Shown here: positions 1-9,422 of the stretch, one piece after another
Numbering within the stretch: position 1 is the stretch's first letter
Layout of the letters: each line of letters opens with the position of its first letter
Translations under genes and position numbers: made by a program
From: Blautia pseudococcoides
GTDB taxonomy: Bacteria; Bacillota; Clostridia; Lachnospirales; Lachnospiraceae
Reading direction: 5' to 3'
NCBI RefSeq assembly: GCF_001689125.2
Contig: NZ_CP015405.2
Location: 3,141,001-3,205,000 of the forward strand
DNA length: 64,000 bases
Notes under the pieces: generated by a model
The model's database searches: none
What the model was told of the DNA's origin: nothing
Seen by the model: only the letters and a program-made list of their open reading frames with translations

Positions 1-1187
1 CTGGTATCAGCCCTGGAACTGGTAAACGGGGCAGTCTTCTTGATACCCACCACGCTTCCGATGGTCAGCTCACTGTCATACCGGTCAATGGTGGTCACGC
101 CCTTCAGTTTCAGGAAGGCTTTCTCCTTCACACCCCCCAGGATTTCTTCCACCTGGTCGTTTCTCGCAAACATCTTCACCGTGATGGAATCCGTAAAATC
201 CGTGATCGCAAAAATGATGATGGTCTTCTCATTTCTGATCTCTCTGGTCTCCAGTGTCATGATCTGACCGCGGATACAGACCTCACCCATCTCTGTCTGG
301 ATACTTTCCAGAGGAATCGTCTCGTCCTCAAAATCCCTGCCATAGAGCACGTCGGGATTATCCGAGCGTTTGATGCTCCGTTTGTGATCACCGAAACTGC
401 GGTCACCTTTTCCAAACGCTTTTTTGCCCTTCGCGTCTTTTCCGCCTTTGGATTCTTTCTTGTCTTTGTCCACCTTATTTCCGCCTTCTGCCGGTTTTTT
501 ATCAGCAGACGCTTCTTTTCTGTCTGTACTTTTGCCTTCCCCGATACCTTGGACAGCGGACGATTCTCCTTCTTCCAGGAAATCCTCCCCGTCATTCTGC
601 TGCCCGAAAGAAGACTGCTCAATCACGTGGGCAGCCTCCTGCATAATACGAATCTCGCTGTTTTTGCGGACCTTGCTCTCGCTGGCCTCCACATATTCAG
701 GCTCCACGATCAGGGAAAAGGGACAGCGCTCGCAGAACACCTTCTCAATGTAAGAGACAAGTTCCTCCTCCCGGCTTTTAGCCAGCACAGAAGACTGCAT
801 TTTGAGCTCCATCTTCTGTTCCTCCGGGAAGGAGATCTGGGCAGTACGGAACATATTGTATACCAGAATGCTGTAGTTTTTCAGCTCCATGGACATGGAG
901 GCGCGGTATGCGTCAAAGAACAGCTTTGGCGTATACTGGCCGGTCAGAGTGAATTTTTCTATGATCTTCACTGCCATGGGTACACCGGGAAAGAACTGGT
1001 TCCGTATGGTCTCCTCCAGGGAATAGATATACTTTTTATGAATCCACTGTCTGCTCCGGATATAGATTCTGATATGGTCTTTTTCCGGATTGACGGCAGC
1101 CTTTGTCACCACTACCTCTTCCAGCAGAGCAGCCAGCTCCTGCCCCACCTCCAGATTGGGGAAGACATCCAGAAAATTCTTTTCCAT
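1..1187 (-). CDS. polC: DNA polymerase III PolC-type, N-terminal part (cut by window edge)
   Basis: Amino-terminal 395 codons of the Gram-positive replicative polymerase PolC, which combines polymerase and 3'-5' proofreading activity at the fork. The frame opens at 1187 with MEKNFLDVFPNL behind a GGAAAGGAAG ribosome site and runs off the window start without a stop. Residues about 1-190 match the PolC N-terminal region. A lysine-rich linker of low complexity follows (about 200-260, with KDKKESKGGKDAKGKK), then the beginning of the OB-fold domain (IRGQIMTLETREIRNEKT, IIFAITDFTDSITVKMFARN). Exonuclease and polymerase domains lie outside. It sits 25 nt downstream of ispG, a common clostridial order, so the two are probably co-transcribed. 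Identification rests on order and similarity of the N-domain. Confidence 0.9.
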   Translation of the reverse strand, partial: MEKNFLDVFPNLEVGQELAALLEEVVVTKAAVNPEKDHIRIYIRSRQWIHKKYIYSLEETIRNQFFPGVPMAVKIIEKFTLTGQYTPKLFFDAYRASMSMELKNYSILVYNMFRTAQISFPEEQKMELKMQSSVLAKSREEELVSYIEKVFCERCPFSLIVEPEYVEASESKVRKNSEIRIMQEAAHVIEQSSFGQQNDGEDFLEEGESSAVQGIGEGKSTDRKEASADKKPAEGGNKVDKDKKESKGGKDAKGKKAFGKGDRSFGDHKRSIKRSDNPDVLYGRDFEDETIPLESIQTEMGEVCIRGQIMTLETREIRNEKTIIIFAITDFTDSITVKMFARNDQVEEILGGVKEKAFLKLKGVTTIDRYDSELTIGSVVGIKKTAPFTSSRADT

Positions 1188-1212
1188 CTTTAAGCTTCCT
1201 TTCCGTAAAACA

Positions 1213-2268
1213 CTATTTCTCCCAGTTCTCCAGTTCCCGCCTAAGGGTTCCAAGAAGCTCTGCCTCCGGAACTTTTCGGATGATCTCACCCTTTTTGATC
1301 AGCAGGCCCACACCTTTGCCGCCTGCGATACCGATATCCGCCTCTTTTGCCTCACCGGGGCCGTTGACCACACAGCCCATAACAGCCACCTTAATGTCCA
1401 GAGGGAACTCCTGCACCATGGTTTCCACCTGGTTTGCAAGTCCGATCAAATCTATCTGCGTTCTTCCGCAGGTAGGGCAGGACACCACCTCTATACCTCC
1501 TTTTCGGAGATTCAGGGTCTTTAAGATCCTCTTTGCTGACTTGATCTCCTCCACCGGGTCCCCGGTCAGGGATACCCGGATGGTGTCCCCTATCCCCTGA
1601 TACAAAATAACGCCAAGGCCAACAGCGGATTTGATATTGCCGGAGTACAGGGTGCCTGCTTCTGTGATTCCCACATGGAGAGGATAATGCGTCCTCTCTG
1701 CCAAAAGTTCATGGGCTTTGATGCACATGAGCACATCTGAGGATTTGATGCTGATCACCAGGTTGTCATAGCCAAAATCCTCAATGATCTTCACCTTGTC
1801 AAGCGCACTCTCCACAAGCCCCTCCGCAGTCACACCGTGATACTTCTCCACCAGCTCTTTTTCCAGGGAACCGGAATTGACACCCACCCGGATGGGGATA
1901 TTCCGCTCCTTTGCAGTGTCCACAACGGCCTTTATTTTCTCCGGCCCTCCAATGTTGCCCGGATTGATACGAATCTTGTCAGCCCCCTTCTCCATTGCGG
2001 CAACAGCCATCCTGTAATCAAAATGAATGTCAGCCACCAGGGGAATATGGATCTGTTTCTTGATCTCCCCAAGGGCCTCTGCCGCATCCCAGCTCGGAAC
2101 CGTACAGCGGACGATCTCACACCCTGCCGCTTCCAAAGCAAGAATCTGTGCCACCGTGGCTTTTACATCCTCTGTTTTTGTATTGGTCATGGACTGGATC
2201 AGAATAGGGTTTCCCCCTCCTATTTTTTTTTCACCTATCCGCACCACTTTTGTATGGTCACGATACAT
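1213..2268 (-). CDS. ispG: 4-hydroxy-3-methylbut-2-enyl diphosphate synthase IspG (GcpE)
   Basis: 351-residue iron-sulfur enzyme of the MEP isoprenoid pathway; it reduces the cyclic diphosphate MEcPP to HMBPP in the cytosol. The N-terminal TIM-barrel part shows GGGNPILIQSMTNTKTED and ADKIRINPGNIGG. The C-terminal cluster-binding part carries SCPTCGR and MGCVVNGPGE, which supply the three cysteines of the [4Fe-4S] site. Length is that of the short bacterial form without the plant insertion. The ATG at 2268 follows AGGAGGCAGTAAT. It is upstream of polC and 74 nt downstream of the telA-like gene, from which a strong hairpin separates it. Family identity is certain from the motifs. Confidence 0.97.
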   Translation of the reverse strand: MYRDHTKVVRIGEKKIGGGNPILIQSMTNTKTEDVKATVAQILALEAAGCEIVRCTVPSWDAAEALGEIKKQIHIPLVADIHFDYRMAVAAMEKGADKIRINPGNIGGPEKIKAVVDTAKERNIPIRVGVNSGSLEKELVEKYHGVTAEGLVESALDKVKIIEDFGYDNLVISIKSSDVLMCIKAHELLAERTHYPLHVGITEAGTLYSGNIKSAVGLGVILYQGIGDTIRVSLTGDPVEEIKSAKRILKTLNLRKGGIEVVSCPTCGRTQIDLIGLANQVETMVQEFPLDIKVAVMGCVVNGPGEAKEADIGIAGGKGVGLLIKKGEIIRKVPEAELLGTLRRELENWEK

Positions 2269-2298
2269 ATTACTGCCTCCTGTATTATAAGCGTGTTT

Positions 2299-2333
2299 GG
2301 GCGTGTCCGGGCTTTTCTGCCCCGGACACGCCC
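2299..2333 (-). terminator. Hairpin between telA-like gene and ispG
   Basis: A perfect 13-bp G+C-rich inverted repeat (2299-2311 with 2321-2333, 9-nt loop) lies 10 nt past the stop of the TelA-family gene. It lacks a T-run on the minus side (AAACACGC follows), so it may be an RNA-end-protecting or leaky terminator rather than a full one. Confidence 0.6.
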
Positions 2334-2342
2334 GCTTCGCAT

Positions 2343-3485
2343 TTACCGGTTGATCTCTAAAAGTTTCTGTTTCAGTTCCCCTTCCAGACGGTTCATCTCC
2401 ACCTCCGCTTCCATACGCTTCTGGTGTCCCTCTTTCTGGATGTTCATAATCTCATCAAATGTGCTGATCAGTGACTCGTTTGTATGTTTCAGAGTCTCGA
2501 TATCCACAATGCCTCTCTCGGATTCTTTTGCAGCATCGATGGTAGCCATCTTCAGTGTCTCCGCATTTTTCTGGAGCAGGGCATTTGTCATGTCTGTCAC
2601 CTGCCTCTGTGCCCTTGCAGCTTCAGAGGAATGAGCCACACCCAGAGCCAGGACCATCTGGCTTTTCCACAGGGGAATGGTATTTACCAGGGTGGACTGG
2701 ATCTTCTCTGCCATCAGGGTGTCATTGCCCTGGACCAGACGGATCTGGGGGGCTGTCTGAATGGAGATCATGCGGGTGAGTTCCAGATCATGGATCTTCT
2801 TTTCAAATCTCTGGCACATGGAATCCAAATCCTTGGCTGCCTGGGCATCCTCCGGAAGGCCGCTTCTCTGGGCTTTGTCCATAAGCTGGGGAAGGTCTGT
2901 GTTTCTCACTTCCCGGAGCTTCTTCTTTCCTGCCAGAATGTACATGGAAAGTTCTTTGAAATAGTTCAGGTTCAGGGCATACATCTTGTCCATGGTGGCA
3001 GCATCCTTCATAAGCTGAATCTGGTGCTGCTCCAAGGTCTGTACGATCTTTCCTATATTGGTTTCAGCCCTGGCATATTTGGTCTTCATGGCTTCTATTC
3101 TGTTGGAACCACGTTTGAAGAAACCGCGCAGGCCTTTTTCCTCCTCGGCAGCGTCAAAGCTTTTGAGCTGTGTCACCACATCGCCAAGAAGGTCTCCCAC
3201 TTCGCCCAGGTCCTTTGTCTTTACTTTTTCCAGAGCCTCCTCTGAGAAATCCGCCATCTTTTTCTGGGTACCTGCCCCATACTGCAGAATAGCTGCAGAA
3301 TTGCGGATATCAATCTGTCTCGAAAAATCATCCACCATTTTCCGCTCCGCATCGGAGAGCACGCTCTCGTCAAGCTGGGGTTCCACCGGCTCCTCTTTTT
3401 TTATTTCCACAACCGGCGCCTCCTCCTTTGGCGCATCAAACGTCAGTGTAGGTGTTACTGTAAAATCCTTGAATTCGTCACTCAT
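2343..3485 (-). CDS. TelA/KlaA-family toxic anion resistance protein
   Basis: 380-residue cytoplasmic, mostly helical protein of the TelA family (PF05816). The family was named for tellurite resistance on plasmids; chromosomal members have a poorly defined link to the envelope and to resistance against toxic anions or antimicrobial peptides. Visible features are the acidic/lysine N-terminus (EEAPVVEIKKEEPVEPQ), the family region AILQYGAGTQKKMADFSEEA, and long charged helices to the C-terminus. There are no membrane segments. It follows an XpaC-like gene by 155 nt, the usual pairing in Firmicutes, which suggests that the two products work together. Molecular function is not known; family assignment is good. 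Confidence 0.88.
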   Translation of the reverse strand: MSDEFKDFTVTPTLTFDAPKEEAPVVEIKKEEPVEPQLDESVLSDAERKMVDDFSRQIDIRNSAAILQYGAGTQKKMADFSEEALEKVKTKDLGEVGDLLGDVVTQLKSFDAAEEEKGLRGFFKRGSNRIEAMKTKYARAETNIGKIVQTLEQHQIQLMKDAATMDKMYALNLNYFKELSMYILAGKKKLREVRNTDLPQLMDKAQRSGLPEDAQAAKDLDSMCQRFEKKIHDLELTRMISIQTAPQIRLVQGNDTLMAEKIQSTLVNTIPLWKSQMVLALGVAHSSEAARAQRQVTDMTNALLQKNAETLKMATIDAAKESERGIVDIETLKHTNESLISTFDEIMNIQKEGHQKRMEAEVEMNRLEGELKQKLLEINR

Positions 3486-3640
3486 CTCTTACTCCTTCTT
3501 TTACTTCTTTCCGCGCCTCGGTAATTTCACAGAGTACGACTACATCTTATATCCATGTATTACTCAGCCTCATGCCAGTGTGGGATACCGATTCCGCTCC
3601 GCCCGCCGCTGCCATCCATCTTATTTTAGGGTGAAAATCC

Positions 3641-4981
3641 TCACTTATCCTGTTGAAAATCTTTACCGCCGGTAAGGCCTTCCTGTGCCAGCATGGTCTT
3701 CAAAACAGATATATCCGTGGATACATCCCAGGCTGTATCCCTGAAAAAGCTGTCCAGAAGGTTTTCAAATGCCTGATTGATCGTATCCAGTGTATTTTCA
3801 ATTTCTTTCTTTGCGGTTTTAATATTATCGCCTTCCACGTCCTGTTTGTCCAGCTCTTCATAGGCCTGCAGAAGCTTCACTGTGGTGGGCAGATAATAAT
3901 CCATAAATTTGTGCAGATCGTCAATCAGCTCCGGATGCTGTTCCACACGTTTGAAGATCCGGCGGATCACATTTTCCAGATGATACATTTTGTTGGATAT
4001 CTCCACGCCCGGAATCGCGTCGTTGCTCTTCCGTATCTGTTCCATGTAGGCATTGCCTTCCTCTATAACCTCACGGGTTTCCTTGGATAAATCCTTATCT
4101 CCCGCTGTTTCCTCTTCTTTTTTGATTTCCTGCTCTTTTGTCTTCTGCTGGATCTCCGCCTGTTTCTTTGTCTCCAAATATTGTTTGTAAGATTCGTCAC
4201 TGGTGATCAGACAGGTACCCGAATCATCCAGATGGCCTTCCAGAAACATATATTTCTTGATCATCCGCTTTAAATCCCGGCGGACAAATTTCTCCGGTTT
4301 TCTGACGCCCTTTGCCAGCTCTGAAATTTCCGCATACGTCCTGCCGTTCAGGGTGTGTATGTAGGAGCGGAAACGGTTCACTTTTTTTCTCAGCTTGTTC
4401 CCACAGATTCCCATGATACCGCTGATCCCTATTGCGGGACCAAACACAGAGACAAATATCCCCATTTTCTCAGCCAGAGAACCTATGAACAGCGAGCAGA
4501 TTCCCAGCACAGTCAGCGTAACGCCAAACATAGCCAGCAGCGCAAAGCCCAGTGTGGTAAATAATATACCCATGGCTCTTGGTCCGCTGGTATTTATATA
4601 GAGGGCAAACTTTTCTCTTGCTTCCTTCACACGTTTTGTCTCTGGATAGTGATACCTCGGCCTTGTCTGCGCCCCGTCCTGGGAATAGCTCCTGTCATTC
4701 CATGAGGAGCTGCCCGCGCAAGTTTTGCGGGTGCCGGGTCCTCCATAAGACCTGCCGTATCGCCCGGGGCCTTTATAGCCCGGCCCCTGATCCATACCGT
4801 TCTTGGCCTGGTCCATGCCGCTTTTTGCCGCATCTTTCACGCTGTTGGCCACATTACTAAGGGCGTCTTCCAGCGTAGCGCCCAAGTCCCGGTTCAACCG
4901 GTTAAAATTTCCTGTGTCCAGGGCATCCTGTACGATATCCTTAATATCTCTGCCCAGATTATTCCAATCATTATTTGCCAT
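3641..4981 (-). CDS. XpaC-like protein (5-bromo-4-chloroindolyl phosphate hydrolysis family)
   Basis: 446-residue membrane-anchored protein of the XpaC family (PF10112). The N-terminal third is polar and rich in Gly, Asn and Asp (MANNDWNNLGRDIKDIVQDA; GMDQAKNGMDQGPGYKGPG). Two adjacent hydrophobic segments follow at about 135-190 (AMGILFTTLGFALLAMFGV; IFVSVFGPAIGISGIMGICG). The rest is a charged coiled-coil-like domain. The family name comes from a phenotype of a B. subtilis gene and does not prove phosphatase activity. The gene precedes the TelA-like gene, a conserved pair. The ATG at 4981 has GGAGAG 8 nt upstream. It is divergent from ilvE. Biochemical role unknown. Confidence 0.8.
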   Translation of the reverse strand: MANNDWNNLGRDIKDIVQDALDTGNFNRLNRDLGATLEDALSNVANSVKDAAKSGMDQAKNGMDQGPGYKGPGRYGRSYGGPGTRKTCAGSSSWNDRSYSQDGAQTRPRYHYPETKRVKEAREKFALYINTSGPRAMGILFTTLGFALLAMFGVTLTVLGICSLFIGSLAEKMGIFVSVFGPAIGISGIMGICGNKLRKKVNRFRSYIHTLNGRTYAEISELAKGVRKPEKFVRRDLKRMIKKYMFLEGHLDDSGTCLITSDESYKQYLETKKQAEIQQKTKEQEIKKEEETAGDKDLSKETREVIEEGNAYMEQIRKSNDAIPGVEISNKMYHLENVIRRIFKRVEQHPELIDDLHKFMDYYLPTTVKLLQAYEELDKQDVEGDNIKTAKKEIENTLDTINQAFENLLDSFFRDTAWDVSTDISVLKTMLAQEGLTGGKDFQQDK

Positions 4982-5083
4982 TTTTTATCTCTCCAGTTTT
5001 TCAAAACTAAAACCTGTTTCACATACATCTCCGTTTGAATACGATTATATATGAAATAAGAGAAAAAAGCAATGCGGCATCTC

Positions 5084-5112
5084 TTGCAATTCATGGATTA
5101 AAGTTCTATAAT
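5084..5112 (+). promoter_or_regulatory. Promoter of ilvE
   Basis: A near-consensus housekeeping promoter: TTGCAA at 5084-5089, 17-nt spacer, TATAAT at 5107-5112, 54 nt before the ilvE start. Seen directly; activity is inferred. Confidence 0.75.
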
Positions 5113-5166
5113 GATAAAAAATATTTTATTACATACCGTATCTATCGGCAGAATGGAGGATTCACT

Positions 5167-6192
5167 ATGGAAAAGAAGAACATTGACTGGTCTAACCTCG
5201 GTTTTACATATATGAAAACCGACTACCGCTATGTTTCTAATTATAAGGACGGCGCCTGGGATGAGGGCGCAATGATAACGGACGACACCGTGGCGATCAA
5301 CGAATGCGCAGGTGTCCTGCAGTATGCACAGACCGTTTTTGAGGGGCTTAAGGCTTACACCACAGAAGACGGCCGCATTGTCACCTTCCGCCCTGACTTA
5401 AACGGTGAGCGCATGGAAAATTCTGCCCGCCGCCTGGAAATGCCAGTGTTTTCAAAAGAACGCTTCATAAAAGCAGTTATTGAAACCGTAAAGGCAAATG
5501 CCGCCTATGTTCCTCCTTACGGCTCAGGAGCCACCCTGTATATCCGCCCCTATATGTTTGGGAGCAATCCGGTCATCGGTGTGAAGCCTGCCGATGAATA
5601 CCAGTTCCGTGTATTCACCACTCCTGTAGGACCTTACTTCAAAGGCGGCGTAAAGCCTCTGACCATCCGTGTCAGCGATTTTGACCGGGCCGCGCCAAAC
5701 GGCACCGGCCATATCAAAGCAGGCCTGAATTACGCCATGAGCCTTCACGCTATCGTGGATGCCCACAGCCAGGGCTTTGACGAGAATATGTATCTGGACC
5801 CAGGTACCAGAACAAAGGTGGAGGAGACCGGAGGTGCCAACTTCCTGTTTGTCACCAAAGACAACACTGTAGTCACTCCAAAATCCAGCAGCATTCTGCC
5901 CTCCATCACCAGACGTTCCCTGATCTATGTTGCTGAACATTATCTTGGACTGAAGGTTGAGGAAAGAGAAGTTCTCTTGGAAGAAGTCAAAGATTTCGCT
6001 GAATGCGGACTATGCGGTACGGCTGCCGTTATCTCTCCTGTGGGTAAGATCGTAGACCACGGCAAAGAGATCGTACTGCCGGCAGGCATGGAACAGATGG
6101 GTCCTGTAACCCAGAAGCTGTATGATACACTCACAGGCATCCAGATGGGAAGACTGGAAGCTCCTGAGGGTTGGATCCAGGTTATCGAATAA
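5167..6192 (+). CDS. ilvE: Branched-chain amino acid aminotransferase IlvE
   Basis: 341-residue fold-type IV PLP enzyme that interconverts leucine, isoleucine and valine with their 2-oxo acids, using 2-oxoglutarate/glutamate. The PLP lysine lies in TGHIKAGLNYA (about residue 200). Further family motifs are GVLQYAQTVFEGLKAY, YIRPYMFGS and ETGGANFLFV. The length fits the long bacterial form. I chose the ATG at 5167 (MEKKNIDWSNLGF) because it follows AATGGAGGA at a good distance; the frame is open upstream, but that stretch contains the promoter. It is monocistronic, divergent from xpaC and followed by a strong hairpin. CodY, encoded at 44.8-45.6 kb, commonly represses ilv genes; no site was identified here. 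Confidence 0.96.
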   Translation: MEKKNIDWSNLGFTYMKTDYRYVSNYKDGAWDEGAMITDDTVAINECAGVLQYAQTVFEGLKAYTTEDGRIVTFRPDLNGERMENSARRLEMPVFSKERFIKAVIETVKANAAYVPPYGSGATLYIRPYMFGSNPVIGVKPADEYQFRVFTTPVGPYFKGGVKPLTIRVSDFDRAAPNGTGHIKAGLNYAMSLHAIVDAHSQGFDENMYLDPGTRTKVEETGGANFLFVTKDNTVVTPKSSSILPSITRRSLIYVAEHYLGLKVEEREVLLEEVKDFAECGLCGTAAVISPVGKIVDHGKEIVLPAGMEQMGPVTQKLYDTLTGIQMGRLEAPEGWIQVIE

Positions 6193-6317
6193 GGCTCCCA
6201 TGACATTAGGGAAACGCATCCGGAAATATGCCTACCCTTGAGCGGGGTGGAGGAACATGGCCTCTCTCTTGTGCCGCCTTTATACATGCTATACAGAAAG
6301 AACCACACAACTGACAC

Positions 6318-6349
6318 GGCCTCCGGAAGAATTCCATCTTCCGGAGGCC
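6318..6349. terminator. Bidirectional hairpin between ilvE and dfrA
   Basis: A perfect 13-bp inverted repeat (6318-6330 with 6337-6349, 6-nt loop) sits between the convergent ilvE and dfrA genes. No clear T-run flanks it on either strand, so termination efficiency is uncertain. Confidence 0.65.
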
Positions 6350-6377
6350 TGATCTTATCTGCTGAAACCTTCAGGTA

Positions 6378-6872
6378 TTATTCTTTATTTCTTTTATACT
6401 GCACGAATTGGTATTCCAAGTCAAAATATGTCTGCTCCTCACTGGCCCCTGCCACTGACCAGTCTTTTCTCTCGTCCAGATTCGGAAACCAGGTATCTGC
6501 CTCATAGGCAAAATCAATCTTTGTCACATGTGCCGTATCACAGTGATCCAGCAGAGCGCTGTAAACGCTGTCCCCTCCGATGACATAAACATCTTCACTG
6601 TCATACTTTTTCAGTTCCTCCATGAGTTCGTCCACACTGTGCACGATCACAGCACCTTTTACCTTATAATTCACATCCCTGGTCAGGACAATATTAGTAC
6701 GGTTTTTCAAGGGCTGTCCCCCCGGAAAGCTCTCCAGCGTCTTTCTCCCCATCACCACTACTTTGCCTGTGGTGGTTGTGCGGAAAAACTTCATGTCAGC
6801 CGGAATACTTACAAGAAGACGGTTGTCTTTGCCGATTCCCCAATTCTTATCTACCGCTACGATTATATTCAT
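6378..6872 (-). CDS. folA: Dihydrofolate reductase
   Basis: 164-residue NADPH-dependent enzyme that regenerates tetrahydrofolate from the dihydrofolate made by thymidylate synthase. Family motifs in order are IVAVDKNWGIGKDNRL (Met20-loop region), SIPADMKFFR with the substrate-binding acidic residue, VVVMGRKTLESFP (NADPH site), and YVIGGDSVYSALLDHCD. ATG at 6872 follows AAAGGAGAGACAG. It begins 26 nt after thyA, forming a thyA-folA operon, which couples production and reuse of dihydrofolate. The chromosomal genomic setting argues for the housekeeping gene rather than an acquired trimethoprim-resistance dfr. Confidence 0.95.
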   Translation of the reverse strand: MNIIVAVDKNWGIGKDNRLLVSIPADMKFFRTTTTGKVVVMGRKTLESFPGGQPLKNRTNIVLTRDVNYKVKGAVIVHSVDELMEELKKYDSEDVYVIGGDSVYSALLDHCDTAHVTKIDFAYEADTWFPNLDERKDWSVAGASEEQTYFDLEYQFVQYKRNKE

Positions 6873-6898
6873 TCTGTCTCTCCTTTGCTTAACGATTT

Positions 6899-7750
6899 TC
6901 AGACTGCTATAGGTATATTTTTGATCTGCGGCCCAGCCTGATAATCCTCCACAATTAAATCATTGGTGGTAAAATCATAAAAATCCTTTATCTCCGGATT
7001 CAGGGTTACCTTAGGCGCCTCATACGGTGTCCTGGAGATCAGCTCCCTGATGGCCGGCACGTGACGGTCATAGATATGGGCATCCGCGATCACATGCAGC
7101 AATTCTCCGGGAATCATGTTATTGACCTGAGCCACCATCATAAGAAGGATGGAATACTGGCATACATTCCAGTTATTTGCTGCCAGAATATCCTGGGAAC
7201 GCTGGTTCAAAACCCCATTTAAAATGAGCTTCTCCTCCCCCGGCTCCTTTGTCACATTGTAAGTCATACTGTAACAGCAAGGGTCCAGGGCGCCGCTGTT
7301 CAGGTATTCAAACTGATACAGGTTTGTCATGATCCTGCGGCTGTAGGGATTCTCCTTCAACTGCCGAAGAACGTAATCCATCTGGTCGGTCTCCTCCCCT
7401 TTATAGATGAACTTTCTCCCCACCACATCTCCGTAGCAGGTTCCGATGGAGCCGTTTTCATCCGCCCATGCATCCCAGATATGAGATTTCAGTTCGTGAA
7501 TGTTGTTGGATTTTTTCTGGTATATCCAGAGGATCTCATCCATGCAGCTTTTGAGAGCCGTCCTGCGCAGTGTCAGGGCTGGAAATTCTTTTCTCAAATC
7601 ATACCGGTTCACCACCCCAAAACGTTTGATGGTGTAGGCACTTTCCCCGGTATCCTCCCATTTTGGGCGGACCTTCTCGCCCTTTGTATCCGTGCCGTTT
7701 TCCAGGATATCACGGCACATATCCATAAAAATATGATCTGCCTGACTCAT
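6899..7750 (-). CDS. thyA: Thymidylate synthase ThyA
   Basis: 283-residue enzyme converting dUMP to dTMP with methylene-tetrahydrofolate as methyl donor and reductant. The catalytic cysteine region reads ALDPCCYSMTYNV; the usual form is PPCH, so the residue after the catalytic Cys is Cys instead of His. RSQDILAANNWNVCQY matches the RSxDxxLGxPxN dUMP-binding block, and HVIADAHIYDRH matches the conserved HxYxxH segment. This divergent, slightly longer type recurs in Clostridia. ATG at 7750 has GAGGATGAG upstream. It is the first gene of a pair with dihydrofolate reductase. Confidence 0.92.
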   Translation of the reverse strand: MSQADHIFMDMCRDILENGTDTKGEKVRPKWEDTGESAYTIKRFGVVNRYDLRKEFPALTLRRTALKSCMDEILWIYQKKSNNIHELKSHIWDAWADENGSIGTCYGDVVGRKFIYKGEETDQMDYVLRQLKENPYSRRIMTNLYQFEYLNSGALDPCCYSMTYNVTKEPGEEKLILNGVLNQRSQDILAANNWNVCQYSILLMMVAQVNNMIPGELLHVIADAHIYDRHVPAIRELISRTPYEAPKVTLNPEIKDFYDFTTNDLIVEDYQAGPQIKNIPIAV

Positions 7751-7971
7751 GTCTCATCCTCGCTTTTCTATTTGTTTCATTCCATCTCGGCAAGTCCAGA
7801 GAGATTTCTAAGCATATTTATTTAGTTTTTTATCTCGTTTCTGCCGTTATTTTATCTCTTTCAATATATTATTGGGGCTTGCTGATTTTCTGTTGACAAT
7901 ATACTGCCACTTTATTATAACTTCCGTGAAAATATTTGACAACTGTTATTTTGAGAACACGCATCTCTAAG

Positions 7972-8011
7972 AGCCGCCCGGATGCGGCAGATACCATACA
8001 TCCGGGCGGCT
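7972..8011 (-). terminator. Terminator of the NSS transporter gene
   Basis: A perfect 13-bp inverted repeat, 7972-7984 with 7999-8011, lies 12 nt past the transporter stop. The remaining 7751-7971 stretch before thyA is A+T-rich and probably holds the thyA promoter; I see no gene in it. Confidence 0.7.
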
Positions 8012-8022
8012 AACGTTCTTTT

Positions 8023-9381
8023 TTACTGAAACAGATCTATAATCCACGGATTGGAAGTCACAAAAATAATGAAAATCACAACCGGCAGCACAAATTTGAT
8101 CAGCACTGACCATACAGAAACCAGCTTAAAGCTGATCTTCCCTTCATTCGTAACTTCCTTCTCTGCGTTTTTGCTCTTCCACACCCAGCCGATAAAGATA
8201 CAGGCCAGGATTCCGCCGATTGGCAGAGATACATTGGACACCAGGTAATCTCCCAGGTCAAAGAAGGTTTTTCCTGCGATCTTGATGTCACTCCAGATTC
8301 CAAAGCTCAGGGCACATGGAATACCCAGGCAGGTGATCAGCACTGCGGAAATCACGGAAGCCTTTGCGCGGCTGACTTTAAAGGTATTCACAGCAAAGGA
8401 AACCACTACCTCCAAAAATGCAATGCTGGTAGAAACCGCTGCAAAAAGCACTAACACAAAGAATACAACTCCAAAAATCTTTCCTCCTGTCATCTCGTCA
8501 AAAACTGCGGGAAGGGTCTGGAACATCAGGCTCGGTCCGCTTGTGGGTGAGAAGCCAAAGGCAAATACAGCCGGAAGAATGGCAAACCCCGCGATCATAG
8601 CCACCATGGTGTCGAAAAATGCAATACTAACGGCACTCTTAGGTATATTCTGGTTTTTCCCCAGATATGCCCCGTATGTAATGGTAGCTCCGGTTCCCAG
8701 TGACAGGGAGAAAAACACCTGTCCAAGTGCTGACAGGAAAGCTCCCGGTGTCAGTTTGGAGAAGTCCGGTTTCAGGAAGAACTTAATCCCTTCCCCTGCG
8801 CCAGGAAGGGTACAGGAGCGAATGACAATGACGATCAGGCAGACAATCAGAAGAGGCATCATGATCTTACATGATTTTTCAATTCCTTTCTGAATTCCCA
8901 TCACAACAATTGCCACAGTTATAACCATAAATACCAGATAATAGATAACCTGGCTTCCTGTATTACCTGTGAATGACATAAAAAACGCTTCGCTGCTCTC
9001 CGGCAGTCCTGTCACAGAAACAAAAATATACCGGATGACCCAGCCGCCCAGAACAGCATAATAAGAAAGTCCGATAAAACTTGTGATCACAGCCAGTATA
9101 CCCACGCCGCCCCATTTGGCGTTCAGGGCCTTATAGCTTCCAAAGGCATCTTTTCCTCCTGCTCGGCCAATACTGATCTCAGCGATGATCAGCGGAATGC
9201 CCACCAGAAAAATGCAGATGAGGTATACCAGGACAAAGGCACCGCCTCCGCTCTCCCCCACAAGCATTGGGAAACGCCACAAGTTTCCCATTCCCACAGC
9301 AGACCCTGCTGCTGCCATAATAAATCCGAAGCTGCCCGACCATTTGGGCGCCCCTCCTGTTTCCTGTGTCTGTTTACTCAT
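8023..9381 (-). CDS. Sodium-dependent amino-acid transporter, NSS/SNF family
   Basis: 452-residue integral membrane symporter of the neurotransmitter:sodium symporter (LeuT) family, importing an amino acid with Na+. The signature GFIMAAAGSAVGMGNLWRFP in TM1 contains the Na+ and substrate sites; GGGAFVLVYLICIFLVGIP follows in TM2, with about 11-12 hydrophobic helices in all. I chose ATG 9381 (MSKQTQETGG) behind AAAAGGAGGAGATT; the frame is open further upstream but there it overlaps a T-box leader, which is untranslated. The T-box means expression rises when one particular tRNA is uncharged, so the transporter should carry that tRNA's amino acid, perhaps tyrosine (see leader). Confidence 0.93.
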   Translation of the reverse strand: MSKQTQETGGAPKWSGSFGFIMAAAGSAVGMGNLWRFPMLVGESGGGAFVLVYLICIFLVGIPLIIAEISIGRAGGKDAFGSYKALNAKWGGVGILAVITSFIGLSYYAVLGGWVIRYIFVSVTGLPESSEAFFMSFTGNTGSQVIYYLVFMVITVAIVVMGIQKGIEKSCKIMMPLLIVCLIVIVIRSCTLPGAGEGIKFFLKPDFSKLTPGAFLSALGQVFFSLSLGTGATITYGAYLGKNQNIPKSAVSIAFFDTMVAMIAGFAILPAVFAFGFSPTSGPSLMFQTLPAVFDEMTGGKIFGVVFFVLVLFAAVSTSIAFLEVVVSFAVNTFKVSRAKASVISAVLITCLGIPCALSFGIWSDIKIAGKTFFDLGDYLVSNVSLPIGGILACIFIGWVWKSKNAEKEVTNEGKISFKLVSVWSVLIKFVLPVVIFIIFVTSNPWIIDLFQ

Positions 9382-9422
9382 AATCTCCTCCTTTTCCGGC
9401 AATAAAAAAGTACAAAGCGGCC

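Noticed and set aside
384..1193. Long plus-strand open frame opposite polC
   Set aside because: It is the antisense of a well-supported PolC reading frame, has no ribosome site and shows no family features.
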